DNA of 61,489 nucleotides from positions 1 to 61,489 of the IMG/VR virus record IMGVR_UViG_3300025070_000030, one strand, 5' to 3'. Source of the DNA: a virus. The position numbers were made by a program, and so were the translations under genes. Each line of letters opens with the position of its first letter. Position 1 is the first letter of the stretch. The notes under the pieces are model-generated. The model was not told the DNA's origin, searched no databases, and saw only the letters and a list, made by a program, of their open reading frames with translations. Positions 15,633 through 23,801 of this stretch are shown here, piece after piece.

Positions 15633-15883
15633 CTCTTTCGTGCTTGACGCAAACGGCTGTTAGGATTCTTTGCAGCTTTGGGAAACTTTTTCATCTGCCC
15701 AGCAGAGCGGGCACAAAATGACTTACGCCGCTTGGCTGCTTTACTTCCGGGTTTTACTTTGCCGGTAACCGCTGTCTTTAGTTTGCTGCCGGGATTCTTG
15801 CGTCGATACGCTTTTACCCCGGCCTCTGTCATACCTGCGCCCTTCTTTGTAGGACGAAAGTTCTTTTTGTTGCGGGCTGGCAT
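15620..15883 (-). CDS. Small basic protein, DUF6321-like
   Basis: From ATG 15883, just after the upstream stop, the product has 87 residues. It contains the conserved block GAGMTEAGVKAYRRKNPGSK, then LKTAVTGKV and AAKRRKSFCARSAGQ, which I recognise as the DUF6321 pattern common in marine phages. A GTG at 15904 would add seven residues. It is strongly basic and may bind DNA. It sits in a trio of small basic genes between capsid and lysis genes. Confidence 0.75.
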   Translation of the reverse strand: MPARNKKNFRPTKKGAGMTEAGVKAYRRKNPGSKLKTAVTGKVKPGSKAAKRRKSFCARSAGQMKKFPKAAKNPNSRLRQARKRWKC

Positions 15884-15887
15884 TTTA

Positions 15888-16136
15888 TCAGGCTTTCTTG
15901 CCACTGGCCTTTTTCCTTTTTCTACCTGAAGCCGTTACAGACCAGTTCACTCTGCGTGGTCCGGTCTTCTTTGATGCTTCTTTTTTTGTAATGCGCTTTG
16001 CAACTTTGGCTGGTCTACAGGCAGGATAGGGACGCTTCTTCTTTTCAGAACCAGAACGACCACACTTCTTGCCGGTCTTTACATCCCGCCAGTCCTCTTT
16101 GAACCACTTTGTTAAACCGCCCTTTGGTTTAGCCAT
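15888..16136 (-). CDS. Small basic protein, DUF5872-like
   Basis: Eighty-two residues from ATG 16136, two bases after the upstream stop. The N-terminus KGGLTKWFKEDWRDVKTGK and the cysteine pair in KCGRSGSEKK and YPACRPAK match DUF5872, a small domain widespread in marine phages and some hosts; the two cysteines could bind a metal or form a disulphide. The C-terminal half is Lys/Arg-rich. Function is not established. Confidence 0.78.
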   Translation of the reverse strand: MAKPKGGLTKWFKEDWRDVKTGKKCGRSGSEKKKRPYPACRPAKVAKRITKKEASKKTGPRRVNWSVTASGRKRKKASGKKA

Positions 16137-16138
16137 AC

Positions 16139-16315
16139 CTAGTACGTTCCACCACGCTTCTTGTATGTACGAACAAGCCAAGCATTTGCATATGCTGACG
16201 GGTAAACATCGAACTTACGCTTTGCTTCTGCTTTCACACGAGCGTACAACGCTTTGTTTTTAGGTGTTGCGCCCTTTGATTTCTTCTTTGGTTTAGCTGG
16301 TGCCTTAGGTGCCAT
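16139..16315 (-). CDS. Small basic conserved protein
   Basis: A 58-residue gene with ATG at 16313-16315 and TAG at 16139-16141. After a Lys/Pro/Ala-rich leader it contains YARVKAEAKRKFDVYPSAYA and ends RTYKKRGGTY, a recurring short domain in marine phages. It is the first gene after the promoter at 16342..16370 and starts the run of small basic genes. DNA binding or virion association is possible but unproven. Confidence 0.75.
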   Translation of the reverse strand: MAPKAPAKPKKKSKGATPKNKALYARVKAEAKRKFDVYPSAYANAWLVRTYKKRGGTY

Positions 16316-16341
16316 GGGTATATCCCCCGCAAAGGTTATTG

Positions 16342-16370
16342 CTTATAACATAAATTGAGTAAAGAGTCAA
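16342..16370 (-). promoter_or_regulatory. Sigma-70-type promoter after the capsid module
   Basis: On the minus strand TTGACT (16365-16370) and TATAAG (16342-16347) are spaced by 17 bases, one mismatch per box from consensus. It lies in the gap between the decoration-protein gene and the 58-residue gene and would drive the small basic, lysis and tail genes. It abuts the hairpin at 16371..16392, so termination of the capsid transcript and re-initiation appear to occur together. Confidence 0.65.
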
Positions 16371-16392
16371 GGGGGCAAGTTGCCCTGCCCCC
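16371..16392 (-). terminator. Hairpin, probable partial terminator after the capsid genes
   Basis: GGGGGCA (16371-16377) pairs with TGCCCCC (16386-16392) around an eight-base loop. It begins ten bases past the stop of the decoration-protein gene. On the minus strand it is followed by TTGACTCTTT, a weak T tract, so it is likely to attenuate rather than fully stop transcription. Confidence 0.55.
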
Positions 16393-16402
16393 AAGAGTAT
16401 TA

Positions 16403-16870
16403 TTATGTTCCTGTAGAAACTGTAGCAGATTCTACGGGGTTCTGCGACACGTCACATACAACAGCGTGTACACGGAAACGCAGTGCAGTTGTTCCAGATG
16501 ATCCGGAATCAAGCACAGTAACTTGAACAGAGTCAGCAGAAGTGACCATGTTGGTCGCCGCAGCCTTCAGGTTGAACTGAAGGAGTGCAGCAGCGTTACT
16601 TGCGCCACCGTCAACGAATGCGTCAACGTCAGCGCTGGTGCCTACGTCAAGCGTCACGGAGGCGTTGCCCGAAGCCTCAAGGACTTCCAGACAACCACCG
16701 ATTACCATTGTATCTGCAGGCAGATCAATCATCTTGACGATATCAGCCCCAGCAAGGGACGTGTTATCAACCGCGTCGTAAACCGGAGAGGTGATAACAT
16801 ACGGGCGAGGCAGGTTAGCCGGATGACCAACGGTTCCTCCACCGGTAATGGTACGATCATAAGTAGCCAT
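16403..16870 (-). CDS. Putative capsid decoration / head protein
   Basis: The 155-residue protein is Ala/Ser/Thr/Val-rich, with predicted beta strands (VKMIDLPADTMVIGGCLEVL, then SVTLDVGTSADVDAF). It directly follows the major capsid gene, 14 bases away, in the usual place of a head decoration or stabilising protein. No known family motif is recognised. The start ATG has GGGGAGAT upstream. Confidence 0.65.
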   Translation of the reverse strand: MATYDRTITGGGTVGHPANLPRPYVITSPVYDAVDNTSLAGADIVKMIDLPADTMVIGGCLEVLEASGNASVTLDVGTSADVDAFVDGGASNAAALLQFNLKAAATNMVTSADSVQVTVLDSGSSGTTALRFRVHAVVCDVSQNPVESATVSTGT

Positions 16871-16884
16871 TTATATATCTCCCC

Positions 16885-17862
16885 TTACGCAAAGTCGATG
16901 ACGCCGCGAACGACAGCTTCTGGGCGCAGAACTTTGCGACCAAAAACGTGCAGACCACGAATAACGTCAGAGAACGACTCAGTTGAACGAACCACTTCGG
17001 TCTTAGCAATGTGCGAAGCAGTGGAGGTGGACGACATGTGACCAGCGAGAATTACATTCTCAGAGGCGTCAGTTGCCACACCAGACAGAGTTACCTGATC
17101 GGTACCTGCTGTTGAGTTAAGCGCAGTAGACTTGTAACAGCGGAAACCAGCAAGGGTACCCGGAATAGCAAGACCGTTACGCAGTGGAGAAGTAGCGTCA
17201 CCAGTTACCTGAACTTCAGCCATCTTGTTTCCGGCTTGGAACATCTTCTCGTAGAAGATTGGTGGTGCTACAAACCAACGATTCTCTTCTGGCACAGACT
17301 GATCGTCCAGTGTACGTGCCATCAGCAGCATCAGGTTGATGCCAGCATCGTCAGTTTCTACGTTGATAGGAGCGGATGCAGTACCCAACGCACTGTTTGT
17401 AGTGGTAAGACCACCTGACAGTGAAGCGTCGTCAGCACCAGCGATACCTGCGCCATCAGAGATAGCTTGCAGGACGTTTGCATCGTACTTACGCTTCAGA
17501 GCAAATGCACCTGATGAGGTAGCAAGTGCTTCAAAGTTTACGTGCGAATGCCGCTCTTCGATGTCGTCAATCTTAAACGCGAAAGCGTTTGCGTTATCGA
17601 CAACCATCGTGATTTGATCGTCAGCCAAGTCTTGTGCGTTTACGACGGAACCCCGTGTATACGAACTGACTGTGACTGTTGGTTCTTTGATGATGCGAAC
17701 CGTGTCGCCAAAGTTTTCAATTTCGCCCGCGTAGTCGGTGTTTGTAATATCTTCTACAACCGAAGCACGACGGAAGAACTTGAGAACCTTTTGGCTAAAG
17801 ATTTCCGGTGCGAAGTTACCGGAAGGCAGGTTACCATAACCTGCAGCAGTACCAAATGCCAT
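16885..17862 (-). CDS. Major capsid protein
   Basis: The 325-residue protein shows the marks of an HK97-fold coat protein of marine podoviruses: N-terminal GNFAPEIFSQKVLKFF, an E-loop-like segment with NFGDTVRI, and a C-terminal region with GLAIPGTLAGFRCYKSTAL. It lies between a coiled-coil scaffold gene and a decoration gene, the standard order scaffold-capsid. It is the expected most abundant virion protein. Assignment rests on order, size and motif pattern. Confidence 0.88.
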   Translation of the reverse strand: MAFGTAAGYGNLPSGNFAPEIFSQKVLKFFRRASVVEDITNTDYAGEIENFGDTVRIIKEPTVTVSSYTRGSVVNAQDLADDQITMVVDNANAFAFKIDDIEERHSHVNFEALATSSGAFALKRKYDANVLQAISDGAGIAGADDASLSGGLTTTNSALGTASAPINVETDDAGINLMLLMARTLDDQSVPEENRWFVAPPIFYEKMFQAGNKMAEVQVTGDATSPLRNGLAIPGTLAGFRCYKSTALNSTAGTDQVTLSGVATDASENVILAGHMSSTSTASHIAKTEVVRSTESFSDVIRGLHVFGRKVLRPEAVVRGVIDFA

Positions 17863-17891
17863 TGGTTCTTTTCCTTCCCTCTGTTTGAGGA

Positions 17892-18785
17892 TTAGTTGTT
17901 AAGGTCGATCCGTCCCTCTTGACGTGCAGTGTCTAATTCGCTTTCCAGCTTTTCAAACTCCCACGGCTTGAGACTACGGATTTCAGAAGCTTTCCAAATT
18001 TTACCTTCTGTTTTAGTTGTAGCCACTTCTCTCGCGGAGGTTTTAGTGACTGCATCTGCTGCAGAAGCCCGTTTGGTTTTCTTCTTTGCCGATACGCCAG
18101 TATCAGCTTTGTAGAGGTCTATGACCCGTGCCGCCCATTTAGCATCCGTATTGTTTTTGTAGATGCCATCAGAAATAGATTCAGGCTGCTCTTCAAGCCA
18201 AGAAAGAAACTTTTCATCCACTTTGATTTCGTCGAAATCGGGATGGTGAGAAACAAGCTGCTGATACGCATTCTTTTTCTCTAGGTCTTTTTCTCGCTCT
18301 TTGATCGTTCCCAGTTCCTCGCGGAGTTGGGATACCTGTGATTCTGTTTGGAGCGAAGAAACGGTTTGTACGACATCAAACACTTCTGGATATTGAGACT
18401 TGAATTGTTCCAGTTCTTCCATCGTCTTTGGCATTGCTACGTTGTTTGGCATCTCTACCTCCCGCCGTTCCAGCGACTGCCTAAGTTCGTTGATTTCACC
18501 TTTGAACTCATTGACCTTAGTATCGTAGTGTCGTTTGAGATCGTCGTATCGTTTCTTGTAATCGTGTTCCGCTTCTTTTTTGTTTGAAACAAAACTGTCT
18601 GCACTTTCGGGAGTAGCCTCTTCGGGGTCCGCTTCTTGTGCTTCTACAGTCTCTTCCGCTTCGTTGTCTTCATCGTCATCTTTGTAGACATCTTCGCGGT
18701 GCTTTCCACGATATAACGAATCATTGTTGATTGTTCCGAATGAGTCGTTTGGTTTGTTGGCACGGTGGCCTCTTGGTTTTGCCAT
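17892..18785 (-). CDS. Capsid scaffolding protein
   Basis: The 297-residue protein is highly charged: an acidic N-terminal third (VYKDDDEDNEAEET), a long coiled coil (about 70-175, including DYKKRYDDLKRHYD and LGTIKEREKDLEKK) and a basic C-terminal stretch with AKKKTKRASAAD followed by a helical end. This acidic/coiled-coil/basic-tail layout and its position immediately before the capsid gene are typical of scaffolds, whose C-terminus binds coat subunits. Confidence 0.85.
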   Translation of the reverse strand: MAKPRGHRANKPNDSFGTINNDSLYRGKHREDVYKDDDEDNEAEETVEAQEADPEEATPESADSFVSNKKEAEHDYKKRYDDLKRHYDTKVNEFKGEINELRQSLERREVEMPNNVAMPKTMEELEQFKSQYPEVFDVVQTVSSLQTESQVSQLREELGTIKEREKDLEKKNAYQQLVSHHPDFDEIKVDEKFLSWLEEQPESISDGIYKNNTDAKWAARVIDLYKADTGVSAKKKTKRASAADAVTKTSAREVATTKTEGKIWKASEIRSLKPWEFEKLESELDTARQEGRIDLNN

Positions 18786-18877
18786 TTTATTACCTCTTGT
18801 TAGCGGGGCTACTTTGGCTTGTAGGTAGCCGCTTCGGTTGAGTCGGGGCCGTTGTTAGCGGGTAGCCGACGAATTCT
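18786..18877 (-). other. Intergenic gap with repeats and a weak hairpin
   Basis: This 92-base gap holds two copies of GTTAGCGGG (near 18796 and 18852) and an imperfect inverted repeat GCGGGGCTAC / GTAGGTAGCCGC. It lies after the stop of the large 840-residue gene and before the scaffold start, so the hairpin may attenuate or process the transcript. No good -35/-10 pair was found on either strand. Confidence 0.4.
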
Positions 18878-21400
18878 CTAATTTATTTCTTTACTACGAA
18901 ATTCTTCTCTATATCTAGCTGCTACTCTTTCTGCTAGTCGTTCATCACTCTTTGCTATTCTTTCAAGCACTTCATTTTTGCGCTGTTTATCTACAGCATC
19001 GTCAAATTTTTGTGAGGGATATTTTATGGGTTCAGCAGCTTTTAATTCTGGGTATTTTTTATACATAGCTTGTTGTATAACGGGTTCTGCATTATCCTGT
19101 AAGTACCGCCTAAATTGTGATAAGTAACCATCCCTAGTCATATTTGCAGTTTTTTCGTCTGTAGGAAACATGCCCCCCACTACTTTGAAAGCAATGTCTT
19201 TAGCTCTTAATTCTTCTCTAAGATCACTCTCTTCGTAGCCGAATGAATTTCCTATGTTAGCAAATTTTTCTGCATCAAGGTGTGCTATTTCTTCTGCTAG
19301 TACAAACAAATTAAATAGCGTCGGAGTCAAAGGCACGTTGATGTTGCTAGACCCTGCATAAAAATCTCCAAGTATGGGATTAGTTTTGTTTAGTCTAGCC
19401 ACTTCATTTGCGTATTCTAGATCGGCACCGCTGTAGTAATCGGAATCAACACTTAATTTAAAATCTTTATCTCGCATAACTTGAGCATCAGTAAATGTTT
19501 GAGCGTTCGTAAGCAACTCGTTCATCTTTCGATGCACTTCATCAGCTATAATCTTGTCTTCGTATTCGTCTACCTCACCGCCATCAGCTAACTTTTTTCT
19601 AGTGAGGAATCCACCCCCTGCTGCGCCCACAGGCTGCTGACCATTCTCTTTAATACGCTTAGACGTTTCTTTTTTACCGCGATTGTTGATCTTCTCTAGG
19701 CGGTCATAGCCAATAATCTTGGCGATAGCTGGCGGGACAATGACTTCTCCACGTGACACAGCTATGTCTATCTGTTCTTTTGACGGGGCACCCTTGCCTT
19801 GTTTACCTAGCTTTTTGTACGCAGTTTGTAGCATACGTGCTATGTCGTCCTCGCCCGCAAACTCTACGGCTGCTGCGTTGATAACAAACGTGCCGTCATC
19901 GACGCTCATAGGCTTGTCATCGGCCACTGTAGCAGCTTCAGATACCTGTGATGGCGGACGCTCTACAAAGCCCGCTGGTGCGGCTCGTGCGACCCCTCCG
20001 GGTGCATAGCCAACACGGCCACCCAGTGCGCGGTAGCCCCCACTACCGCCGACATTAGAGCCGCCCATGCCGCCATAGGAGCCACCGCTACCACCGGGAG
20101 CAGTGCCGCCGCCAGTAGCACCACTTTGTGTACCACCACTTTGTGTACCACCACTTTTTTCTTCGCTTTTAGAATCTTCTTTAGGTGGACCTGAAAAGTC
20201 AGACATTCCAAAATCGCCTGATACGTTACCTTTATCTGGCCCTTCATTAGCTAACACAGAAGCGGGATCAACACCGGGTTTTTGTTTCTTTTCTGAAGAG
20301 GCGTCACCTAACTTACTCTTCAAAAAATCAGACGAAAACTTTTTTGCCTCTTCCAAGTGCTTGTTGTAATCACCCAACGCTACATTACTTGTTTTATGAA
20401 ATATACCAGTTTTAAACTGCTTCATGTGTTCGTTGAGGGCTTGTTTTAGCTGTTGAGATAAGTCCCTTTTTCCTGCAGTAGCGGCACTAATTTGACTTGC
20501 GGTATATCCCATCTCCGTCATTAAATCAGTAGTGAACCTGTTTCGTGCTTTTGTGGCTTGAGTTGCACTAACATTTTGACTAGACCCATCAGACCCCACA
20601 ACAGTACCGTATGCGTCAACGGCAACGCCACTGGCTGTGGCTAGTGCTTTGTGACCGGTGTTGATGTATGTACCAACTGCATCAGGGCGAGAGTTGGCTA
20701 TTTCTTTCATCATGCCCGGAAGGAACCCCTTACTCATGTGTTCCAAGCCAGCCATTTGTCTTTGAGTGCCACTAAACACTCCAGAAAAAATTGTTTCTCC
20801 CGGCTTGCGGTAAACCAGTTGACCGTTTAGTTCAAACATGGAACCGCCACTGCCGCCTGTTGCGGCGATTGAGTCGGCTGTTTCTTTTTGTTTTTTGCGG
20901 TTCATTTCCGCCATAGCAGACAGGGCAGGTCCACCAAGCGGTCCAAGTCCCATCATAGTTCCTACAGCACTTCCAACAGCACCCTCTGGGGTTTTGTACA
21001 TGTCAGCGACGGCTTTACCAAACCCGCTAAGAGACTTATCTTTTTTTGCACCGTCTTGTATTGCTTTGCTAGGATCAACGTAGTCGTTTATGACTTCATT
21101 AAAGTCTTTTGTTTTAAAATCAAATGAACTTTCACCGCCCAGTGTGACCCCTGCGCCAAAGACAGTCGGTCTGTCTTCGTCGCTTCCTACGGGTGCAAGG
21201 ACGTTTGCCTGCACGTCCTGATCGTCGTCATCGTCGTCGTCATCGTCGTCAATAACCACGGGGTCAGTGATTGTTGGCATGTTGTAAAAATCAATGAACC
21301 GCGACTGGTACTCGTCTTGAGTCAACTCAGGAGCCGGATCAAAATACGGAGTGCCGCTAGTCACGGTAGTGGTGCCCGTTGTTGTGTCGTTTTCAGCCAT
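18878..21400 (-). CDS. Large glycine-rich virion-module protein with C-terminal zincin-like motif
   Basis: An 840-residue protein between portal and scaffold. Near the N-terminus it has a run of ten aspartates encoded by GAC/GAT repeats (about 21224-21255). The middle has Ser/Gly/Thr-rich linkers (about 395-455), then a domain with DDGTFVINAAAVEFAGEDDI and IDIAVSRGEVIVPP (about 500-580) that recurs in marine phage structural proteins. The C-terminal ~230 residues hold LAEEIAHLDAE (701-711) and REELRAKDIAF (728-738), arranged like the HExxH and downstream glutamate helix of ImmA/IrrE-type zincins but with the first His replaced by Glu. Virion location is inferred from order. It may be a head protease relic or an ejected enzyme. 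Confidence 0.7.
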   Translation of the reverse strand: MAENDTTTGTTTVTSGTPYFDPAPELTQDEYQSRFIDFYNMPTITDPVVIDDDDDDDDDDQDVQANVLAPVGSDEDRPTVFGAGVTLGGESSFDFKTKDFNEVINDYVDPSKAIQDGAKKDKSLSGFGKAVADMYKTPEGAVGSAVGTMMGLGPLGGPALSAMAEMNRKKQKETADSIAATGGSGGSMFELNGQLVYRKPGETIFSGVFSGTQRQMAGLEHMSKGFLPGMMKEIANSRPDAVGTYINTGHKALATASGVAVDAYGTVVGSDGSSQNVSATQATKARNRFTTDLMTEMGYTASQISAATAGKRDLSQQLKQALNEHMKQFKTGIFHKTSNVALGDYNKHLEEAKKFSSDFLKSKLGDASSEKKQKPGVDPASVLANEGPDKGNVSGDFGMSDFSGPPKEDSKSEEKSGGTQSGGTQSGATGGGTAPGGSGGSYGGMGGSNVGGSGGYRALGGRVGYAPGGVARAAPAGFVERPPSQVSEAATVADDKPMSVDDGTFVINAAAVEFAGEDDIARMLQTAYKKLGKQGKGAPSKEQIDIAVSRGEVIVPPAIAKIIGYDRLEKINNRGKKETSKRIKENGQQPVGAAGGGFLTRKKLADGGEVDEYEDKIIADEVHRKMNELLTNAQTFTDAQVMRDKDFKLSVDSDYYSGADLEYANEVARLNKTNPILGDFYAGSSNINVPLTPTLFNLFVLAEEIAHLDAEKFANIGNSFGYEESDLREELRAKDIAFKVVGGMFPTDEKTANMTRDGYLSQFRRYLQDNAEPVIQQAMYKKYPELKAAEPIKYPSQKFDDAVDKQRKNEVLERIAKSDERLAERVAARYREEFRSKEIN

Positions 21401-21617
21401 TGTTTTTTACTACTGCCTCGTAGCTATCCTTCAGTTGAAGGAGGGTTTCCAGTAAAGCCAGCTTCCCCTGCAACTGGCGCAGTTCCGACTCCGATTGTGC
21501 CGTTACCACGGCCCGAATCGTCAAGTCCTTGAGGTCCGCTAGGTACTCCCGGAGCGGCTCCCATTCCTTGCTGTTGAGCATCGGGGCCAGCTTGCGGGCT
21601 TGGTCCTTGTTGAGCAT
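21393..21617 (-). CDS. Small helical protein overlapping the portal gene 3' end
   Basis: A 74-residue frame (MLNKDQARKLAPMLNSKEWE, ending in a LQGKLALLETLLQLKDSYEA helix) that starts inside the portal gene in another frame and ends seven bases into the next gene. It overlaps the portal by 194 bases. AAGGA lies ten bases before its ATG. The product looks like a genuine amphipathic helical protein rather than a chance frame, and it fills the otherwise empty step between portal and the 840-residue gene. It may be a head-completion factor. Confidence 0.72.
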   Translation of the reverse strand: MLNKDQARKLAPMLNSKEWEPLREYLADLKDLTIRAVVTAQSESELRQLQGKLALLETLLQLKDSYEAVVKNNG

Positions 21618-23544
21618 TTTGCATCATTCCTTGTAACATCTGTGCGTATACTTGCGCTTCGTTTTGATCGTTGACTAGGCTGTCAGGATCAATGTCCTGT
21701 GAGATAGCCAGTTCACGCATCAAGTTTGGTATCTTTACGAACGGAGCAAGCATGGGGTTAGCTACAGTCTGTAGCAACGAGGTAAGACGCTGTGTGCGGA
21801 CTTCTTTTTGCATGACGGCTGCAACGCCACGCGGTTTGATTTCTAGGTCGCCTGTGATGTCCTCAATGTTTTCACCAAACTGCATGTTCCACTGAAAGAA
21901 CGCTTCACCGATTGGCTTGAGGAGATGGTCGTCAATGTTTTTAATGACGGTCTTCATGGACAGTCCAGCGGAACCCATCAGCATGGACAGACCTGCAGCG
22001 GTACGTCCTGTTCCCGTGACTCCTGTTTGACCGTGAGTGATGGATGGTATGCCCGTCTCTTCGTCAGCAAGCTGCCGTGATATCTGATACATCTGAATGT
22101 TTTCACCGGCTGTGTTTGGAAACTTGAGTCCGTTGACAGCGGTGCCAGTGACTCCAGACTGACGGCGGAATATCTTGCCGGGAAAGATGTCCATGTTTTG
22201 TCCGGGAACAAGGGACGCTTCGTCCACGTCAAATACAAGGTTGCCAGCGAGGGCAAGATTGTCGATTGCCATACGAACGTGACCATTCATCAGCATCTGT
22301 GCGTCTTCCATGTTTTCCGCAACGCCAACACCCCAGATTTGATAGGGGTTGATTTCAAACGGAAACGACTGGTAGGGTATACGTGCCGGTGTGAATGGAT
22401 TCAGCACACAACGAAGGATCATTGTACCACACACCCAGATGTTGACCTGCATTTGGTCAAACTCTGACATGTTCTCTGCGCCCTCAAAGCCTACTTCTTT
22501 TGCAAACTTAGAGTCAAGGACGCCCCAATACTCAAGAACTTCGTATCTGTTTTCAGAAATGTGTGGTTCTGTTTCGTCTTCACGAATGGTGTCTTCGTAG
22601 TATTTATCTTCGTAGTTTGGTCCTTTTGCAAGGCACTCTTCGATTGCTTGGGCGTCAAAGTGTGGGCGCATGACAAGGCTGCGTAGCTGCTGCCGGTTCA
22701 TACGGTGCCGTTCGATGACGTACTCGCAGTCTTCTACAGACGTGGCGGAGGGATCAGGGTGAAAGTCCCAACACGAAACGTGTTCAATGCGGGGCACAGT
22801 GCGTTCGTACGGGGTGTACTCCCGCTCACCCTCTTCGTTAGTTGTCCACTTGTGTACCCGCTTGTAAAAGTTAAACGGGCCTTTGATCACTCCCGTACCA
22901 AACAGTGCTGACTCAAAGATAGCTTTGCGAAACTCACTGACGGCGTTGGTGTCAAGCAACTGATCGTGGATACACTTTTCCATCTTTCGTGCTTGTTCTT
23001 TTGCAGGTTCAAACTGTGGTTCACCCACACGAGACTTGCCCGCAAGGATCATGTCACCAAAGTCTTTACCGTACGATCCCAGTTTATGTGGATCATCCGC
23101 CCTCATGGCACCGGGTGCTAAGTCACGGCCATCTCCCGGAAACCCGTATGGATCACTTGGTTGTTGGTCTAGTTCGTCAGCGGGGGTACGCATGTGAGCA
23201 AACTCTTCAATGCCTTCTGGCATCGGAGTTGACTCCACGACAAGTGGGAACTTTTTGTTGGCAAACAAGATGTCGATAATTTGCCCGTACGCAGCAAGGA
23301 CTTTTGTTTTGGTGATCTTGATGAACACCTTTGATCTCTCGCTGTCGCGGTACTGCGTTGTACTGTCGTAGATTCCACGAAAGTTTTTGTACGCTTGCAG
23401 CCATCGCTGTTCGTTTGAAAACCGTCCGTTCTCTGCGTCGTCAAACCGTGCCCGTATGTGACCCGCAAGTCCGGGCATCTGCTCGTCAGGATTGGTTATC
23501 GGAATCGCTCGTTCTTCTTCCGGTTCTAGAAAATTATCGGACAT
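21424..23544 (-). CDS. Portal (head-tail connector) protein
   Basis: The 706-residue protein has the layout of podoviral portals: an N-terminal helical part with RWLQAYKNFRGIYDS, a core including VSCWDFHPDPSATSVEDCEY and CVLNPFTPARIPYQSFPFE, a stem/crown region with TGVTGTGRTAAGLSMLMG, and a low-complexity Gln/Gly/Pro C-terminus. The HPDP and FPF motifs recur in portals of this group. It follows the terminase region and precedes scaffold and capsid. The final 194 bases also encode a second protein in another frame. Confidence 0.9.
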   Translation of the reverse strand: MSDNFLEPEEERAIPITNPDEQMPGLAGHIRARFDDAENGRFSNEQRWLQAYKNFRGIYDSTTQYRDSERSKVFIKITKTKVLAAYGQIIDILFANKKFPLVVESTPMPEGIEEFAHMRTPADELDQQPSDPYGFPGDGRDLAPGAMRADDPHKLGSYGKDFGDMILAGKSRVGEPQFEPAKEQARKMEKCIHDQLLDTNAVSEFRKAIFESALFGTGVIKGPFNFYKRVHKWTTNEEGEREYTPYERTVPRIEHVSCWDFHPDPSATSVEDCEYVIERHRMNRQQLRSLVMRPHFDAQAIEECLAKGPNYEDKYYEDTIREDETEPHISENRYEVLEYWGVLDSKFAKEVGFEGAENMSEFDQMQVNIWVCGTMILRCVLNPFTPARIPYQSFPFEINPYQIWGVGVAENMEDAQMLMNGHVRMAIDNLALAGNLVFDVDEASLVPGQNMDIFPGKIFRRQSGVTGTAVNGLKFPNTAGENIQMYQISRQLADEETGIPSITHGQTGVTGTGRTAAGLSMLMGSAGLSMKTVIKNIDDHLLKPIGEAFFQWNMQFGENIEDITGDLEIKPRGVAAVMQKEVRTQRLTSLLQTVANPMLAPFVKIPNLMRELAISQDIDPDSLVNDQNEAQVYAQMLQGMMQNAQQGPSPQAGPDAQQQGMGAAPGVPSGPQGLDDSGRGNGTIGVGTAPVAGEAGFTGNPPSTEG

Positions 23545-23553
23545 GTCGCTTCC

Positions 23554-23772
23554 TTAGTAGTCGCGTTCGTCTGCCATTTTAAAAAGTGAAGCTTCTACCG
23601 TAGCTTTTGTTTGCTTCTTTGGCATTGCTTCGATCATTGGGCCTGTCTGTACACGAGTGTCGAATTCCAAACCTTCGCGGTACAGTTGTGATGCGCCTTC
23701 GTCTTTATCAACGCTGGTCTTATCTGCGTTCATAATGTACGATGCACCGTAGTTGTAGTTATTACCGGGCAT
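23554..23772 (-). CDS. Small protein between recombinase-like gene and portal
   Basis: Seventy-two residues beginning MPGNNYNYGASYIMNADK, with a polar, largely unstructured composition and a basic KKQTK segment. It starts 29 bases after the recombinase-like gene and ends nine bases before the portal start. A good ribosome-binding site (GGGGAGA) precedes the ATG. The function is not recognised; small head-completion factors are often found here. Confidence 0.65.
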   Translation of the reverse strand: MPGNNYNYGASYIMNADKTSVDKDEGASQLYREGLEFDTRVQTGPMIEAMPKKQTKATVEASLFKMADERDY

Positions 23773-23801
23773 AGGTTTCTCTCCCCTATGGTTGTGGAAG
23801 C

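Noticed and set aside
21224-21255. GTC/ATC trinucleotide run
   Set aside because: It simply encodes a poly-aspartate stretch of the 840-residue protein; no separate element is needed.
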